64,000 bases of DNA from Pedococcus aerophilus (GCF_039532215.1 NZ_BAAARN010000003.1:326485-390484); one strand, 5' to 3'. Positions 1-9,066 are shown, numbered from the stretch's first letter. Numbers and translations are program-made. Notes: generated by a model not told the origin, from the sequence alone.

Positions 1-616
1 CGGCGATGACGGCACCGGCGGCCGTGAAGATGACGAGGTAGACGACCTTGTAGTCCATCGCCCAGTCAGTCCAGTAGACCTGCCACTCGTAGAGCGCCTC
101 GAGCGGGGCGCTGAGGGCACCGGCGAGCATGGCGGCGCCGAGGCCGAAGGCGCCGTAGCCGAGCAGGAGGAAGGCGATCTCGGCGCCGAGGCCCTGGAGG
201 ATGCCCGAGATCAGCACGGTCGCTCCCCACTGCGTGCCGGGGAGCATGGAGACGAGCGCCGCGATGACCTCGCAGAGCAGAGCTGCGCCGGGGCGCCGCA
301 CGACGAGGCCACCGACCACGCCGGCGATGAGCCAGGGGGCGGCGGTGATGCCCTGGAGCGGGGGGAACGCCTTGGTCAGGGCCTCGGCGGGCACGCCGTA
401 GGCGAGGCCCCAGCCCCAGTAGGCGATGCCGAACGCGGCGCCGAGGAAGGCGACGGTCAGCAGGTCGACCGTTCGCCACCCCATGAGGGAGCCGCTCGCG
501 CGGATGCTGCCTCCTCGACCGCGCGGGGACGGGCTGGAGCTGGTGGTGGTCTGCGTGGTGCTGTTCTTGGTGGTGCTGCTCTCGGCCGAGCCGGCCGGGG
601 TGTTGGTGGTGCTCAT
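1..616 (-). CDS. ykoE: YkoE-type ECF transporter S component (partial, 3' end off window)
   Basis: This is probably the substrate-binding membrane subunit of a thiamine or hydroxymethylpyrimidine ECF transporter. The reading frame is open from the ATG at 616 to the left edge, giving 205 codons without a stop. A Ser/Thr-rich cytoplasmic head of about 45 residues precedes MGWRTVDLLTVAFLGAAFG and several hydrophobic segments rich in Gly, Ala and aromatic residues. GGGAGG lies 7 bases before the ATG. The TPP riboswitch just upstream on the same strand is the strongest functional clue and indicates repression by thiamine pyrophosphate. In known YkoEDC operons the ATPase and T-component genes follow, and here they would lie beyond the left edge. 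The family assignment rests on recalled sequence resemblance plus the riboswitch. Confidence 0.88.
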   Translation of the reverse strand, partial: MSTTNTPAGSAESSTTKNSTTQTTTSSSPSPRGRGGSIRASGSLMGWRTVDLLTVAFLGAAFGIAYWGWGLAYGVPAEALTKAFPPLQGITAAPWLIAGVVGGLVVRRPGAALLCEVIAALVSMLPGTQWGATVLISGILQGLGAEIAFLLLGYGAFGLGAAMLAGALSAPLEALYEWQVYWTDWAMDYKVVYLVIFTAAGAVIA

Positions 617-732
617 GGTGGTGCCTCCCGAGGATCCGTTGGATTCCGAGGGGGTTGCCCCTGCCGACCGGACGCACCCACGGGCACGAGGCTCGACGGC
701 TGCGACGGTCGACAGGTGCGTGAGAACTCGAC

Positions 733-810
733 TCCCTACGCCGGTGCGAACCGGATCAGGTGTGAGGGTCTGCGGTGGGCCGCACTCTCAGCGCTTGCGC
801 GCTCCCCTGT
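733..810 (-). promoter_or_regulatory. TPP (THI-box) riboswitch
   Basis: Read on the minus strand, the segment has the conserved THI-box blocks in order: GGGGAGC, then GCTGAGAG, then ACCCTC, ACCTGATCCGG and finally CGCACCGGCGTAGGGA. These match the pyrimidine-sensing CUGAGA and pyrophosphate-sensing ACCUGAUC cores of the TPP aptamer. The aptamer ends about 117 bases before the ykoE start codon. With no obvious U-tract, control by occlusion of the ribosome site is more likely than termination. That mechanism is inferred, while the aptamer itself is plain in the sequence. Confidence 0.95.
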
Positions 811-900
811 CGTGACGTCTGCAGGCTACTCCACCCTGTGCAAGGCTGGACAGGACGATGGCGCAGAGATCTGCGACCTGCACGACGACTGGAGGACGAC

Positions 901-1179
901 ATGGGCCCGATGGTGTGGAGAATTCTGGGATCGGGATCTGCGGTCCTTGCCGGGGTCGTGGCGAACAAGCTCGTCACGACGATCTGGAAGAAGGCCGGCA
1001 AGGACTCGACGCTGGACCCGCGCGATCCGCGCACGCCGTGGAAGGACGCGGTGGCGTTCGCTGCGCTCACCGGCCTGGCTGCCGGCGCCGCGAAGGTCGC
1101 GATGACCCGCAAGGCCGCCCAGTACTACGAGAAGTCCTCCGGTCACCTGCCGCAGGCCATGCAGGAGGGCGACGCCTAG
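901..1179 (+). CDS. DUF4235 family small membrane protein
   Basis: This 92-residue protein begins at the ATG at 901, with GGAGG 5 bases upstream. It has the usual features of DUF4235 proteins of actinobacteria: a hydrophobic N-terminal segment (residues 4-22, ending VVANKLVTTIWKK) and a second hydrophobic segment near residues 50-66 (FAALTGLAAGAA). A short charged tail follows. The family has no established function. The gene stands alone and converges on the ankyrin gene. Its TAG stop lies within the CTAG tetranucleotide that also supplies the TAG stop of the opposite gene, so no space separates the two. Confidence 0.85.
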   Translation: MGPMVWRILGSGSAVLAGVVANKLVTTIWKKAGKDSTLDPRDPRTPWKDAVAFAALTGLAAGAAKVAMTRKAAQYYEKSSGHLPQAMQEGDA

Positions 1180-1571
1180 GGCTGCTCGGGCGGCAGCAGG
1201 TCGGTGCGGCCGAACATCTCGGCGGTCGCCCGCGCGCTGGGCGTTCCCAGCTCGGGGTCGGCGCCGTGCTGCAGCAGCGCCCTCACCACGTCGTCCTCGC
1301 CCTTGAAGACGGCCCCGGCCAGGGGCGTCTGACCGCGGTCGTTGGTGCGGTCGACCTCGGCGCCGGCAGCAGCCAGGCCGAGGACCGCGTCGGCGTGCCC
1401 GTGGTAGGCGGCGAGCATGAGGAGCGTGTTGCCACTGGCGTCCGTGAGGTCGACCGGCACCCCTGCCGCGACGTAGGCGAGCAACCTCGGCGTGTCACCG
1501 TGGCGCGCGAAGTCGAAGCAGGCGTGCGCCACCTCGACCAGCTCGGGGGCTGGGGTGGTCGGCTCGGTCAT
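1176..1571 (-). CDS. Ankyrin repeat protein at the end of the hut operon
   Basis: The 131-residue product carries about three ankyrin repeats. Diagnostic pieces are [20 protein letters not shown] and [19 protein letters not shown], followed by a short third repeat with [11 protein letters not shown]. It has no signal peptide and is probably a cytoplasmic protein-interaction module. Its ATG shares bases with the TGA stop of hutI (ATGA at 1571-1568), so it is almost certainly translated by coupling to hutI. Small ankyrin proteins are often found beside metabolic enzymes, but the partner here is not known. The frame is clear and the function unassigned. Confidence 0.88.
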   Translation of the reverse strand: MTEPTTPAPELVEVAHACFDFARHGDTPRLLAYVAAGVPVDLTDASGNTLLMLAAYHGHADAVLGLAAAGAEVDRTNDRGQTPLAGAVFKGEDDVVRALLQHGADPELGTPSARATAEMFGRTDLLPPEQP

Positions 1572-2764
1572 GAGGGTCCTCCGGACGGTGCGGCGAGGTC
1601 GAGCGCCCGGGCGATGGGCACGCCTGCACGGTAGGACAGGTGGACGTGCGACGGCGCGTCGAGGACGGTGAGGTCCGCCCGGGACCCGACCCGGATCTGC
1701 CCGATGTCGCTGCGGCGCAACGACTTCGCGGAGCCGGCCGTCGCGGCATACACGGCCTCGCCGGGCGTGAGGCCCATCTCGCGGACGGCGAGCGCGACGA
1801 CGAACGGCATCGACGACGAGTAGCAGGTGCCGGGGTTGCAGTCGGTGGCCAGCGCGATGTCGACGCCGGCGCGCAGCAGCCCCGCGGCGTCGGGGTAGGG
1901 CGAGCGGGTCGAGAACTCCACCCCGGGCAGCAGGGTCGCCACCGTGGTGCCGGCGGCGTCGGCGAGGGCGGTGACGTCGTCGTCGGACAGGTAGGTGCAG
2001 TGGTCGACGCTCGCGGCGCCGAGCTCGACGGCGAGCTGGACCCCCGGGCCGTGGCCGAGCTGGTTGCCGTGGACGCGCAGGCCCAGACCTGCGTCGCGCC
2101 CGGCGACGAGGACGGCGCGCGCCTCGTCGGCAGTGAACGCGTGCGCCGAGTGGGGTTCGCAGAAGACGTCCACCCACCGCGCGTGCGGTGCCGCGGCAGC
2201 GAGCATCCGCCCGGTCACGAGATCCAGGTATGCAGCGCGGTCGGCTGCGTGCTCGGCCGGCACCACGTGCGCCCCGAGGAAGGTGGTCTCCGTGGTGAAT
2301 TCGGCAGCGATGCGCAGCGACCGCACCTCGTCCTCGACCGTCAGTCCGTAGCCGCTCTTGACCTCCACGGTCGTCGTGCCCTGGGCCCGCATCTCGGCGA
2401 ACCGGGCAGCCACCAGGGACCGCAGCTCGTCGTCGCTGGCGGCGCGGGTGGCCGCCACCGAGACACCGATGCCCCCACCGTCGTAGGGAGTGCCCGCCAT
2501 CCGCGCGGCGAACTCGTCACCGCGGTCGCCGGCGAAGACGAGGTGGGCGTGCGAGTCGACGAAGCCCGGCAGCACCGCCCGGCCCCCGACATCGACCCGA
2601 CGGTCAGCAGCCGGGGCGTCAGCCGAAGGCCCCACCCACGCGACCAGCCCGTCCTGCACGACCACGGCCGCGTCGTGACGAAGTCCGAGGCGGTCGCCGA
2701 CCGGCCCGTCGTTGCCGTCGCACGTGACGAGCTCGCCGATCCCGGTCACGACGGTGCTGCTCAC
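1568..2764 (-). CDS. hutI: Imidazolonepropionase
   Basis: HutI hydrolyses 4-imidazolone-5-propionate to N-formimino-L-glutamate, the third step of histidine breakdown. The 398-residue length is normal. The amidohydrolase metal ligands appear in [15 protein letters not shown] (His72, His74), in [13 protein letters not shown], and in ATDCNPG near the C-terminus. KSGYGL and the DHCTYLS segment also fit the family. The start is GTG at 2764, which overlaps the hutF stop as GTGA. At the other end its stop overlaps the ankyrin gene start. It thus sits third in a four-gene, translationally coupled unit. Confidence 0.96.
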   Translation of the reverse strand: MSSTVVTGIGELVTCDGNDGPVGDRLGLRHDAAVVVQDGLVAWVGPSADAPAADRRVDVGGRAVLPGFVDSHAHLVFAGDRGDEFAARMAGTPYDGGGIGVSVAATRAASDDELRSLVAARFAEMRAQGTTTVEVKSGYGLTVEDEVRSLRIAAEFTTETTFLGAHVVPAEHAADRAAYLDLVTGRMLAAAAPHARWVDVFCEPHSAHAFTADEARAVLVAGRDAGLGLRVHGNQLGHGPGVQLAVELGAASVDHCTYLSDDDVTALADAAGTTVATLLPGVEFSTRSPYPDAAGLLRAGVDIALATDCNPGTCYSSSMPFVVALAVREMGLTPGEAVYAATAGSAKSLRRSDIGQIRVGSRADLTVLDAPSHVHLSYRAGVPIARALDLAAPSGGPS

Positions 2765-4086
2765 CGGTGCTCCCTGACGTCGGCGAGCGAGGTCGTCAGC
2801 AGGTCGGCGACGTCGCCGAGCTCGTGCCGGCCGTCGCGCACGATGGTGCGACCACCGACGACCACGAGGTCGACGTCGGATCGCGTTGCGCTGTAGAGGA
2901 TCTGGCCTGCCTTGGACCCGACGGTGTTGACGGTGTCGGTGCGGACGAGGACGAAGTCGGCGACCTGCCCCTCGGCGATCTCGCCGATGTCGTGCCACCC
3001 GAGGCTGCGGTAGCCGTCGACGCTCGCCGCCCGCATCAGGTCGTCGCCGGTGAAACGACCCCGTTCGTTGCTCGTCAGGCGCTCGTGCATCTCGAGTCCC
3101 CGCACCTCCTCGAACGGGTCGATGACGGCGTGCTGGTCGGAGCCGAGGGACAGTCGGGCCCCGGCCTCGGCCAGCGCCCGCGCCGGACCGATGCCGTCGG
3201 CCAGGTCGCGCTCGGTGGTCGGGCAGAAGCAGGCGGTCGCGCGCTCGTGCCCCAACGAGGCGACGTCCTCGTCGGTGAGGTGGGTGGCGTGCACCGCGGT
3301 GAACCGCTCGTTGACCAGGCCCGCCTCGGCGAGCATCGCCGTCGGGGTGGCGCCGTAGAACATCTGGGTCGCGAGGTTCTCGGCCGGCTGCTCGCTCACG
3401 TGGGCGTGCACGATGCGGCCCCGGGTCACCTGGGCCATGGGTTCGAGCTGGTCACGGGGGATGGCCCGCACCGAGTGGACGGCCGCACCGATGCGCGTCG
3501 TCAGGCCCGGCTCGAGGGCGGCCACGCGGGCCGCCCAGGCGTCGACGTCACCGTCGGAGAACCGCACCTGCACGTCGTCCAGCGGGAGGTGGCCGTCGCC
3601 GGTCAGGCCGCCCGCGAGGTAGCAGGTGTCGAGCAGGGTCAACCGGATCCCGACCTCCTGCGCCGCGGCGATGAGCGACAGTCCCATCGCGTTCGGGTCG
3701 GCGTACCGCGTCCCGCCGGGGGCGTGGTGCAGGTAGTGGAACTCCCCCACCGCGGTGATGCCCGCGAGCGCCATCTCCGCGAACACCGCTCGCGCCAGGG
3801 CGAAGTAGGTGTCGGGCGTGAGGTGCCGTGTCACGGCATACATCTGGTCGCGCCAGGTCCAGAAGTTGCCGCCGTCGACGTGCGTGCGGCCGCGCAGCGC
3901 GCGGTGGAAGGCATGGCTGTGGGCGTTGGCGAGCCCGGGCAGGACGACGCCGTGGAGGCGTTCGTCGCCGGGAGCCGGGCGGGCCTTGCGGTGGACGGCG
4001 ACGAACCGCCCCTCCACCACCTCGAACCGCACGTCGGTCGCCAGTCCCGTGGGCAGCCAGGCGTGCTCGGCCCAGTACGTCGTCAT
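2761..4086 (-). CDS. hutF: Formimidoylglutamate deiminase
   Basis: HutF removes ammonia from N-formimino-glutamate to give N-formyl-glutamate, which defines the five-step form of the hut pathway. The 441-residue amidohydrolase has the metal motif [14 protein letters not shown] (His56, His58), a further HAHVSEQ segment typical of Hut[10 protein letters not shown], and the Asp of [14 protein letters not shown]. The ATG at 4086 overlaps the stop of the upstream M20 gene as ATGA. The next reaction needs a deformylase, and no HutG-family gene is visible. The upstream M20 hydrolase is the obvious candidate for that job. Confidence 0.95.
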   Translation of the reverse strand: MTTYWAEHAWLPTGLATDVRFEVVEGRFVAVHRKARPAPGDERLHGVVLPGLANAHSHAFHRALRGRTHVDGGNFWTWRDQMYAVTRHLTPDTYFALARAVFAEMALAGITAVGEFHYLHHAPGGTRYADPNAMGLSLIAAAQEVGIRLTLLDTCYLAGGLTGDGHLPLDDVQVRFSDGDVDAWAARVAALEPGLTTRIGAAVHSVRAIPRDQLEPMAQVTRGRIVHAHVSEQPAENLATQMFYGATPTAMLAEAGLVNERFTAVHATHLTDEDVASLGHERATACFCPTTERDLADGIGPARALAEAGARLSLGSDQHAVIDPFEEVRGLEMHERLTSNERGRFTGDDLMRAASVDGYRSLGWHDIGEIAEGQVADFVLVRTDTVNTVGSKAGQILYSATRSDVDLVVVGGRTIVRDGRHELGDVADLLTTSLADVREHR

Positions 4087-5312
4087 GCCCCATCCCCTGC
4101 GTCTCCCGCAACGTCTCCCGCGAGGTCCTCCAGGACCGCCGTCAGGGCGGCGACGCCCTCGAGGCAGTCGGACAGCTCGGCGTGCTCCGCGGGCGAGTGC
4201 GAGACCCCGGTCGGGTTGCGCACGAACACCATCGCCGTGGGGACGCCGGCGTTCGCGAGGATGCCGGCATCGTGCCCCGCACCCGTGCCGAGGGCCGGTA
4301 TGCCGCCGAGCCGGGTCGCGATCCGCGCGGACAGTTCGCCGTCGAAGGGGGTGGAGGGCGTCCAGGACTCCTCGGTCACGTGCCCACCGGCCTGCTCGAC
4401 CATGCCGCTCACGTCGGCGACGGCACGACGCACCGCCCTGGGCTTCGCCCCACGCGCGTCCAGCCAGCCGGTGACCGCGCTCGGCACGGCGTTCACCCCG
4501 CCGGGGGTGACCGCCACCTTGCCGACGGTGGCGACGCAGCCGTGGGTGATGGCGGCCTCGCGGGCGGCCAGGACCGCACCGGCGAACCCCAGCATGGCGT
4601 CCTGCCGGTCCTCGAGGCGGGTGGTCCCGGCGTGGTTCGCCTCGCCGGGGAAGTCCAGGCGCCACCGGCCGTGCGGCCAGATGTCGGTGCCGACCGCGAC
4701 GGCGTGGCCGAGGTCGATGAGCCCGCGCCCCTGCTCGACGTGCAGCTCGACGAAGGCCCCGATCCGCCCGACGGTCTTGTCGTCGCGACCGATCTGGTGC
4801 GGGTCCCGCCCGGCTGCGAGGAGGGCGTCGGCCATCGTCGTGCCGTCGGCGTCCGTGAGGCTGCGTGCCCGGCGGGCCGTCATCGCCCCCGTGATGACGC
4901 GTGAGCCGGCGCAGGCCACCCCGAACCGCGCACCCTCCTCGTCCACGAAGTTGACGATGCCGATGGGTCGGCGGGGGCTGAAACCGTTGTCCCGCAACGC
5001 ATCGACCGCAGCGAACGCACTCACCACACCGAGGGGGCCGTCGAAGGCACCACCGTCCGGGACGCTGTCGAGGTGGGAGCCGGTGACCACACCCTTGTCG
5101 CCGTCACGGGTCGCCCGGTCGGGGTCACCCCACCACGCCCACTGGTTGCCCATCCGGTCCTCGGTGAGGTCGAGACCGCGACGGGCCGCCTCGCCGGCGA
5201 ACCACTCGCGCAGGTCGTGGTCCTCACGCGTCCACGCGAAGCGTCGGTATCCCCCCGAGGAGGCGCTGCGCCCGACGGGCTGCAGGTCCGCCCACATCGA
5301 CTCGAAGCTCAC
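4083..5312 (-). CDS. M20 amidohydrolase of the hut operon (allantoate amidohydrolase family)
   Basis: The 409-residue protein belongs to the Zn-dependent hydantoinase/carbamoylase group of peptidase family M20. Metal and catalytic residues are visible as TGSHLDSV (His80, Asp82), GGAFDGPLGV (Asp91), VDEEGARFG, ELHVEQG and the C-terminal GHDAG. GTG at 5312 is chosen because GAGAGGG lies just upstream and the conserved part begins soon after it; longer in-frame starts add sequence unlike the family. Such genes are usually labelled allantoate amidohydrolase, yet no other purine gene is present. Its place as first gene before hutF and hutI suggests it acts on N-formyl-glutamate or a related hut intermediate. 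That is inference. Confidence 0.88.
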   Translation of the reverse strand: MSFESMWADLQPVGRSASSGGYRRFAWTREDHDLREWFAGEAARRGLDLTEDRMGNQWAWWGDPDRATRDGDKGVVTGSHLDSVPDGGAFDGPLGVVSAFAAVDALRDNGFSPRRPIGIVNFVDEEGARFGVACAGSRVITGAMTARRARSLTDADGTTMADALLAAGRDPHQIGRDDKTVGRIGAFVELHVEQGRGLIDLGHAVAVGTDIWPHGRWRLDFPGEANHAGTTRLEDRQDAMLGFAGAVLAAREAAITHGCVATVGKVAVTPGGVNAVPSAVTGWLDARGAKPRAVRRAVADVSGMVEQAGGHVTEESWTPSTPFDGELSARIATRLGGIPALGTGAGHDAGILANAGVPTAMVFVRNPTGVSHSPAEHAELSDCLEGVAALTAVLEDLAGDVAGDAGDGA

Positions 5313-5468
5313 GCTGCCCTCTCGACTGGGGTGACCGGACGACTGGTCGGCGTCCGGGACGACCGAGGTGCCCGGGAGGGTCCCGGATCGACGACCTGAC
5401 CATTCCACACCCGGGCGGCGCACGGGGACCCTCCCCCACACGGCTTTGTGTCTCGCATGGGAGACGCC

Positions 5469-5861
5469 CTACGGGTCGAGCGAGCTCAGGTCCGACGGCA
5501 CGTCGACGGCGTGCTGCTGAAGGACCGTCAACGGCACCAGCGACAGGACCGAGTCGTGGGTGGAGGCGAGCACCACCGGCGCGGCGACCCCGTCACTGTA
5601 GGCACGGGCCCAGTTCAGCGCCGTGACGCACCACCGGTCCCCGGGCGCCAGGCCTGGGAAGCCGTACTCGGGCAGCGGGCTCGACAGGTCGTTGCCGATG
5701 CCGCGCTGGTGGTCGAGGAACTCTGCTGTCGCCACCGCGCAGATCGTGTGGCTGCCGAGGTCCTCGGGACCGGTGCGGCAGCAGCCGTCCCGGAAGAACC
5801 CGGTCATCGGCTCGGTCCCGCAGGGTTCGAGCTCGCCGCCGAGGACGTTGCGTTCGTTCAC
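5469..5861 (-). CDS. DUF2237 family protein
   Basis: This 130-residue soluble protein matches DUF2237. The N-terminal block NVLGGELEPCGTEPMTGFFR and the following DGCC are the family hallmark, and CAVATAEFLDHQRGIGNDLS with GDRWCVTALNW completes the conserved core. The several conserved cysteines could bind a metal or form disulfides, but no biochemical role is established. GTG at 5861 is preferred because the conserved core begins immediately after it. The upstream CATGCT followed by GGGGCC suggests a leaderless transcript. It is divergent from the YbaK gene and shares an 80-base promoter region with it. Confidence 0.86.
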   Translation of the reverse strand: MNERNVLGGELEPCGTEPMTGFFRDGCCRTGPEDLGSHTICAVATAEFLDHQRGIGNDLSSPLPEYGFPGLAPGDRWCVTALNWARAYSDGVAAPVVLASTHDSVLSLVPLTVLQQHAVDVPSDLSSLDP

Positions 5862-5941
5862 GGCCCCAGCATGCACCCCCTGCGGACGGACCGCTGGGCG
5901 CACCGCTGGGCCGTGGCCCGACCCACGCCTAGGCTGGCGCC

Positions 5942-6415
5942 ATGACTGACGACGGCGCCGAGCGGGCGGCTGCGGCCCTGGCCGCCAGCGGGATCGACCA
6001 CACGATCACCCGGCACGGACGGGTCGGTTCCCTCGAGGAGGCCGCAGCCGCCCGCGGTGTGCAGCCCGACGACATCATCAAGACGCTCGTGGTCCGTCGC
6101 GCCGAGGACGACTACCTGTTCGTCCTGGTCCCCGGCGGTCGCGAGATCTCCTGGCCCAAGCTGCGGGCGCTGCTCGGCGTCAACCGGATGTCGATGCCCG
6201 ACGCGGCCACGGCCAAGGACGTCACCGGCTACGAGCGCGGGACCATCACCCCGTTCGGCTCGACGACCCCGTGGCCCGTCGTGGCCGACGCCACGGTGGC
6301 GGGCCGCCTGGTGTCGATCGGCGCCGGCGCCCACGGCGTGGCCGCGACGGCGCAGGCCGACGACCTCGTCCGCGTGCTCGGCGCCCAGGTCGCCGACGTC
6401 ACCGAACCCGCCTGA
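5942..6415 (+). CDS. YbaK/EbsC-type aminoacyl-tRNA deacylase
   Basis: The 157-residue protein has the YbaK fold that hydrolyses mischarged tRNAs in trans, for example Cys- or Ala-tRNA-Pro. Visible family features include the EEAAAARGVQPDDIIKTLVV helix and strand with the conserved Lys, the segment FVLVPGGREISWPKLRALLG, and GYERGTITPFG ending in the catalytic-region Gly. The exact tRNA substrate cannot be read from sequence. A TAGGCT hexamer ends 6 bases before the ATG and no Shine-Dalgarno is present, so the mRNA is probably leaderless. Confidence 0.92.
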   Translation: MTDDGAERAAAALAASGIDHTITRHGRVGSLEEAAAARGVQPDDIIKTLVVRRAEDDYLFVLVPGGREISWPKLRALLGVNRMSMPDAATAKDVTGYERGTITPFGSTTPWPVVADATVAGRLVSIGAGAHGVAATAQADDLVRVLGAQVADVTEPA

Positions 6416-6464
6416 GCCGAGCCCGTCCCAGCCGTACCTGACGGACCGGCACCGGACCCGCGGC

Positions 6465-7502
6465 TCACGGCCGGACGAACCGCATACCGGTGATCGTCGC
6501 GGAGTAGGGCAGGACCTGCTCGACGTCGCGCCGGCCCTCGGGCCGGGACCGGTCGTAGCTCGAGCGCACCTGCGTCCGGAGGGTGCCCGTGGCGGTGTCG
6601 ACGGTGACGAGGCGGACCGGGTTGGTGTCGGGGGCGTGCATCGCCTGGAGGAACATCGCGACCGGGTGCCCGTCGGCCGCCGGCCTCGTCACGCTGACCG
6701 CCTGGCCGGTGTGGCCGCTCACCGTCATCACCACGTTGGGGAAGGTCCTGAGCGCCTCCCACAGCCGGGCCGGGTTGGTCGCGCCGTAGCCCCCGTTGGT
6801 CTGCGAGATCGAGCCGTCACCCTCGAGGAACATGTGCGTCAGCACGATGACGTTGTGCCGCGGGTGGGAGGCCACCACCCCCGTCGCCCACGTGACGACC
6901 TCGGTGCGGGGCCACAGCTCGAGGGCCAGGACGAGCCAGTCGACGCCCCCCGCGCGGAAGGTGCGGAAGCCGTTGTCGGACCTCCCCGGCTCGGCCAGGC
7001 CCTCGAAACCGAAGGAGGACGGCGGGTAGTAGGTGTTCCACAGGGTCGTGTCGCGGACGGTGACCGAGGTGTCGGCGCCGGGGCAGGCCGAGCCCCCTTC
7101 GCACACCGCGGCGGTGTCGTGGTTGCCCGGCGCCGCGACGAACGGCAGGCCGGCGGCCGCCAGTGCCCGGAACCGGGTGCTCATGGTGACCCACTGCTGG
7201 TGGTCGGGGGTGTCCCAGTCCTGGATGTCGCCGCTGTGCAGCACCCACTGGAGGTTGAGCTCCTCGCGGTGCGCGACCAGCCAGGCGTTGCGGGCGTCGG
7301 TGCGCGGGTCGTCGGCCCGGACCTCGGGCTGGGTGTCCGGCACGACCGCGAAGGTGAAGGTCGTCGCCGGCCCACTCGAGGGGGCCGGCTCCGTGGCGCC
7401 TCCCGTGCAGGCTCCCAGCGTGACGAGGGCGGCCGACACCACCGCGAGGACCGGCCGCATCCCGCGCCGCCCCGGCACCGCGCGCCCGTCCCGTCGCCCC
7501 AT
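6465..7502 (-). CDS. Metallophosphoesterase lipoprotein
   Basis: This 345-residue calcineurin-like phosphoesterase is predicted to be anchored outside the membrane. The N-terminus is Arg-rich, then hydrophobic, and ends in the lipobox LGAC (Cys32). Metal-binding blocks run in order: VVPDTQ, HSGDIQDWDTPDHQQW, APGNHDT, LTHMF and SGHTGQ. Its catalytic domain is closely related to that of the neighbouring gene at 7579-9066, but it lacks the N-terminal repeat region, so the pair arose by duplication. ATG at 7502 is favoured by the preceding GGGGGTGG; the ATG at 7460 is the alternative. The substrate is unknown. Confidence 0.9.
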   Translation of the reverse strand: MGRRDGRAVPGRRGMRPVLAVVSAALVTLGACTGGATEPAPSSGPATTFTFAVVPDTQPEVRADDPRTDARNAWLVAHREELNLQWVLHSGDIQDWDTPDHQQWVTMSTRFRALAAAGLPFVAAPGNHDTAAVCEGGSACPGADTSVTVRDTTLWNTYYPPSSFGFEGLAEPGRSDNGFRTFRAGGVDWLVLALELWPRTEVVTWATGVVASHPRHNVIVLTHMFLEGDGSISQTNGGYGATNPARLWEALRTFPNVVMTVSGHTGQAVSVTRPAADGHPVAMFLQAMHAPDTNPVRLVTVDTATGTLRTQVRSSYDRSRPEGRRDVEQVLPYSATITGMRFVRP

Positions 7503-7522
7503 CGCCACCCCCGTGCGGTGAG

Positions 7523-7553
7523 CGTATGCCGCGGGGTGACCCCGCGGCATACG
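7523..7553. terminator. Intergenic hairpin with GTATGCC stem, 14-bp arms
   Basis: CGTATGCCGCGGGG and CCCCGCGGCATACG form a perfect 14-bp stem around a TGA loop. There is no T-tract. The hairpin lies after the stop of the larger phosphoesterase gene and about 20 bases before the start of the smaller one. It probably terminates or attenuates readthrough between the two. Its stem shares the GTATGCC core with the hairpin at 15089-15125. Confidence 0.75.
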
Positions 7554-7578
7554 TCACCGGACGTAGGCCGTGCGGGCG

Positions 7579-9066
7579 TCAGCGGACCCAGCGCATCCCG
7601 GTGACGGTGGCGGTGTAGGGGTAGACGCGGATGACGTCCTGCTCACCCGCCGGCAGGGCACGGTCGAAGTTCGACCGCACCTCGGTCCGGATGCTGCCCG
7701 CCGCGGTGTCGACGGTGACGATGCGGACCGGGTTGGTCGTCGGCGCGTGCATGGCTTCGAGGAAGGTCGCGACCTTGTGCCCGTCCCTGGCCGTGAGCGA
7801 GGTGTTGGCGACCTGTCCGACGTGACCGGAGAAGGTCATCACCACGTTGGGGTAGTCGTCGAGGGCGGCCCAGAGCGTGGCGGGACTGTTGGCGCCGTAC
7901 CCGCCGTTGCTCGTCGACACCTCGCCCGAGCCCTCCAGGAAGGAGTGGGTGAGCACGATGACGTTGTGGTCGGGGTGGGTGGCCACGACGTTCTTGGCCC
8001 AGTTGATCACCGAGGTCCGGGGCCAGAGCTCGAGGTTGAGCACCAGCCAGTCGACGCCACCGGCGGCGAAGGTGCGCCAGCCGTTCTCGGAGTGCCCCGC
8101 CTCGAAGACGCCCTGCAGGCCCATCCGCGACGGCGGGTAGTAGGCGTTCCACGTGCTGGTGTCGCGCACGGTCACGCTGGTGTCCGCACCCGGGCAGGCC
8201 GACCCACCGGGGCAGACCGCACCGGTGTCGTGGTTGCCGGCAGCGGCGACGAAGGGCAGGCCTGCCGCGGTCAGGGGCTCGAGGCGTTGGCTCATGGCGG
8301 CGAACTGCGCGTGGTCCGGCGTGTCCCAGTTGTGGACGTCGCCGGAGTGCAGCACCCACCTCAGGTCGAGGGCCTTCTTGTTGTCCACCAGCCAGGAGAC
8401 CCGTGCGGGCATCCGCTGGTCGGTGGGGCCGACCTCGTTCTGGGTGTCGGGCATGACGGCGAAGGAGAAGGTCGTGTCGGTGCCCGCAGGCGGCGGCGGG
8501 GGCACCGGCGCCGGCTCGACCACCGGTGTCGAGGGCGCCGCGTGGAAGGTGGTGCCGGCCTGCGTCCAGCCCTGGGCCACGAGTGCCGCGACCTCGCCGG
8601 GGAGCGCGTACTGGTGGTGGCCACCCTTGGTGAGGGACGACACCGCGACGGTGCAGCCGGCGATGGCAGAACGCGAGGCGAAGAAGTTGACGCCCTGGTC
8701 GGCGTACCCGGCGGCCTCCGCCGACTCCTTGGCCGCGGACCCGGCGAACTGCCACTGGAAGTCACGGGTGTCGCGGTCGTACAGGCGGTGGACGGCGACG
8801 AGCTCGTCGGCCGGCCCGGTTGACGCCTTGAACGGCGTGCCCTCGATCTCCGTCCATCCGTAGCTCGCCGCGTTGTCGGCCTCCTGGGACCACGGCGTCA
8901 GCAGCGAGCTCCCGGTCGACGGGTTGACGACGTGCCACGTCGGGCGGTCGAGGTCGGCACAGGAGGCGGCTGCGTGGGCCGGGGCAGCAGACAGCCCGGC
9001 CCAGCAGATCGCAGCGACCACGCCGAGCGCGACCGTCCCGGACCTCGTCGTTCCAGGGTGTCTCAT
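7579..9066 (-). CDS. Secreted metallophosphoesterase with N-terminal repeat module
   Basis: The 495-residue protein has a Sec signal peptide (hydrophobic segment then APAHAA near residue 33). A repeat region follows to about residue 180, resembling DUF5648-type repeats: VHRLYDRDT, GYADQGVNFFA, GWTQAGTTFH. After a proline-rich linker (PVPPPPP) comes the calcineurin-like domain with VMPDTQ, HSGDVHNWDTPDHAQF, AAGNHDT, LTHSF and SGHVGQ. The same repeat module occurs in the beta-helix protein at 9316-11586. GGAGGAG precedes the ATG at 9066. The protein probably acts on phosphate esters outside the cell; direct repeats upstream that resemble a PHO box are consistent with phosphate control. Confidence 0.9.
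   Translation of the reverse strand: MRHPGTTRSGTVALGVVAAICWAGLSAAPAHAAASCADLDRPTWHVVNPSTGSSLLTPWSQEADNAASYGWTEIEGTPFKASTGPADELVAVHRLYDRDTRDFQWQFAGSAAKESAEAAGYADQGVNFFASRSAIAGCTVAVSSLTKGGHHQYALPGEVAALVAQGWTQAGTTFHAAPSTPVVEPAPVPPPPPAGTDTTFSFAVMPDTQNEVGPTDQRMPARVSWLVDNKKALDLRWVLHSGDVHNWDTPDHAQFAAMSQRLEPLTAAGLPFVAAAGNHDTGAVCPGGSACPGADTSVTVRDTSTWNAYYPPSRMGLQGVFEAGHSENGWRTFAAGGVDWLVLNLELWPRTSVINWAKNVVATHPDHNVIVLTHSFLEGSGEVSTSNGGYGANSPATLWAALDDYPNVVMTFSGHVGQVANTSLTARDGHKVATFLEAMHAPTTNPVRIVTVDTAAGSIRTEVRSNFDRALPAGEQDVIRVYPYTATVTGMRWVR

Noticed and set aside
2767-5334. An 855-codon open frame on the plus strand opposite hutF and the M20 gene
   Set aside because: It is antisense to two well-conserved enzymes, has no family-like sequence and is rich in Arg, Gly, Val and Asp as expected of shadow frames at this GC content.
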